Assembly: GCA_001599755.1 (NCBI GenBank)
Contig: BCHX01000003.1
Coordinates: 5,107,782 to 5,171,781 of the forward strand
DNA: 64,000 nucleotides
Source of the DNA: Gliomastix tumulicola
Taxonomy: Eukaryota; Ascomycota; Sordariomycetes; Hypocreales; Bionectriaceae
Direction of reading: 5' to 3'
Shown: in pieces, positions 63,191 to 64,000 of the stretch
Layout: the number at the start of each line of letters is the position of its first letter
Position numbering within the stretch: the first letter of the stretch is position 1
Position numbers and translations under genes: made by a program
Notes under the pieces: model-generated
Seen by the model: only the letters and a program-made list of their open reading frames with translations
What the model was told of the DNA's origin: nothing
Database searches by the model: none

Positions 63191-64000
63191 ATGTCGGAGG
63201 TTCAGGTGATCCTGCCGCTTCATGATGGCACGGCAGCCTCTCTTGAGGCAGCAACTCCGGACGACGGGGTCATCTCTCTGTCTCGCGAAATACGATACCC
63301 TCCGCTAGACCCTGCAAAATGCGAGATCCGGCTGTTCGATCTCGCGCCCGGCACGGCGACTGACGACGATTTCACGGGGACCTACAGAGTGGTCAGCCTG
63401 GATGAGGACGAGGAACACATGACTCAGTACCAGGCCATCTCCTACGTCTGGGGAGACACAAGCGACGACAGTTTTGTCACCGTCGACGGCTGCCCGATTC
63501 ACGTCACGAGGAACCTCCAGGCGGCGCTCCGACGCATCCGCCACGCTACCAAGCCGACGACGCTCTGGGTGGACTCGATATGCATCAACCAGGCGGACGA
63601 CAAGGAGAAGACGCAGCAGGTGAATATGATGCACCGCATCTACAAGAGCTGCACCCGCTGCCTCATCTGGATGGGCGAGATTCCCGTCAATCTGGACGAG
63701 GAGACGGAGGAGGAGGCCACCAGGGCAGCACAAGGTGTTTTTGACGCGATCCGTATCTGGTCCGATATAGACGATGAGATCGAGCTTCCGGAGACACTCG
63801 CTACGTCGGAGCACCAGGAAGCAGCAGGGCGAGCTCTCGGCAAACTCATGGACGCTCCGTGGTGGTCGCGTATCTGGACGGTTCAGGAGGCACTGGCTCC
63901 GCGCAAAGCCCGCATTCTCTGGGGGCCTCACGGCGTCTCCTGGGCTCTTGCCTCTCGCGCTGCGACGAATGTCATGACCGACTATCGTTCTGCCTGGTCT
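63191..64000 (+). CDS. HET-domain protein, N-terminal part (cut by window end)
   Basis: An open frame from ATG 63,191 runs to the last base of the window (270 codons, no stop reached). The HET (heterokaryon incompatibility) domain is clear: YQAISYVWG (residues 80-88), LWVDSICINQ (125-134), MMHRIYKSCTRCLIWMGE (146-163) and PWWSRIWTVQE (223-233). The spacing between blocks is normal. HET-domain proteins trigger a cell-death response when genetically different hyphae fuse; most genomes of filamentous ascomycetes carry many. What follows the domain, and so the partner or allele class, lies outside the window. No intron is seen in the visible part. Confidence 0.93.
   Translation, partial: MSEVQVILPLHDGTAASLEAATPDDGVISLSREIRYPPLDPAKCEIRLFDLAPGTATDDDFTGTYRVVSLDEDEEHMTQYQAISYVWGDTSDDSFVTVDGCPIHVTRNLQAALRRIRHATKPTTLWVDSICINQADDKEKTQQVNMMHRIYKSCTRCLIWMGEIPVNLDEETEEEATRAAQGVFDAIRIWSDIDDEIELPETLATSEHQEAAGRALGKLMDAPWWSRIWTVQEALAPRKARILWGPHGVSWALASRAATNVMTDYRSAWS

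Noticed and set aside
1..64000. CRISPR arrays, prokaryotic operons or phage genes
   Set aside because: Spliced eukaryotic genes throughout. The repeats found are transposons and microsatellites without regular spacers.

Overview
The window reads as nuclear DNA of a filamentous ascomycete (Pezizomycotina, most likely Sordariomycetes). The genes have short introns of about 55-95 bp with GT..AG ends, and the gene content is typically fungal: a HET-domain protein, a DUF6536 membrane protein, Ilm1, Cox23, and the geranylgeranyltransferase-I beta and NatB auxiliary subunits. The species cannot be named from the sequence.

The window alternates between two kinds of DNA. Three islands (about 1-8,630, 12,370-22,500 and 47,034-55,501) are almost pure A+T, full of stop codons, and carry the signature of repeat-induced point mutation (RIP). 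They contain at least three related Ty3/gypsy-type LTR retroelements: a complete plus-strand copy (12,710-20,625, target duplication TTATA), a complete minus-strand copy (47,078-54,967, target duplication TATCG) nested inside a small TA-flanked inverted-repeat DNA transposon (47,034-55,501), and the 3' end of a third copy (to 8,310). An unrelated AT-rich repeat occurs as two inverted copies (8,311-8,635 and about 21,000-21,330) that bracket a small gene island.

The normal-composition parts hold the genes. The 8.8-12.2 kb island contains one SRPK-like protein kinase, possibly broken at its first intron, between probable LINE relics. The 22.5-47 kb segment carries a UDP-glycosyltransferase (-), a 548-residue orphan (+), a possible 121-residue small protein (-), a DUF6536 membrane protein (+) convergent with a phytanoyl-CoA-dioxygenase-like protein (-), a CAMKL-type protein kinase (+) convergent with Ilm1 (-), and a Gfd2-like DEDDh nuclease-fold protein (+). 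The last segment (55.5-64 kb) is a compact run of housekeeping genes, all on the plus strand: geranylgeranyltransferase-I beta, COX23 and MDM20/NAA25. It ends in a HET-domain gene cut by the window edge.

I see no biosynthetic cluster and no obviously new multi-gene system. The most interesting points are these: a U3 exchange between LTR copies of one retroelement family; RIP damage whose strand bias follows element orientation; loss of a metal-ligand histidine in the dioxygenase by a CpA-to-TpA type change; a kinase gene that cannot be spliced in frame without losing its ATP loop; and a conserved palindrome-bearing repeat in inverted copies around that kinase.
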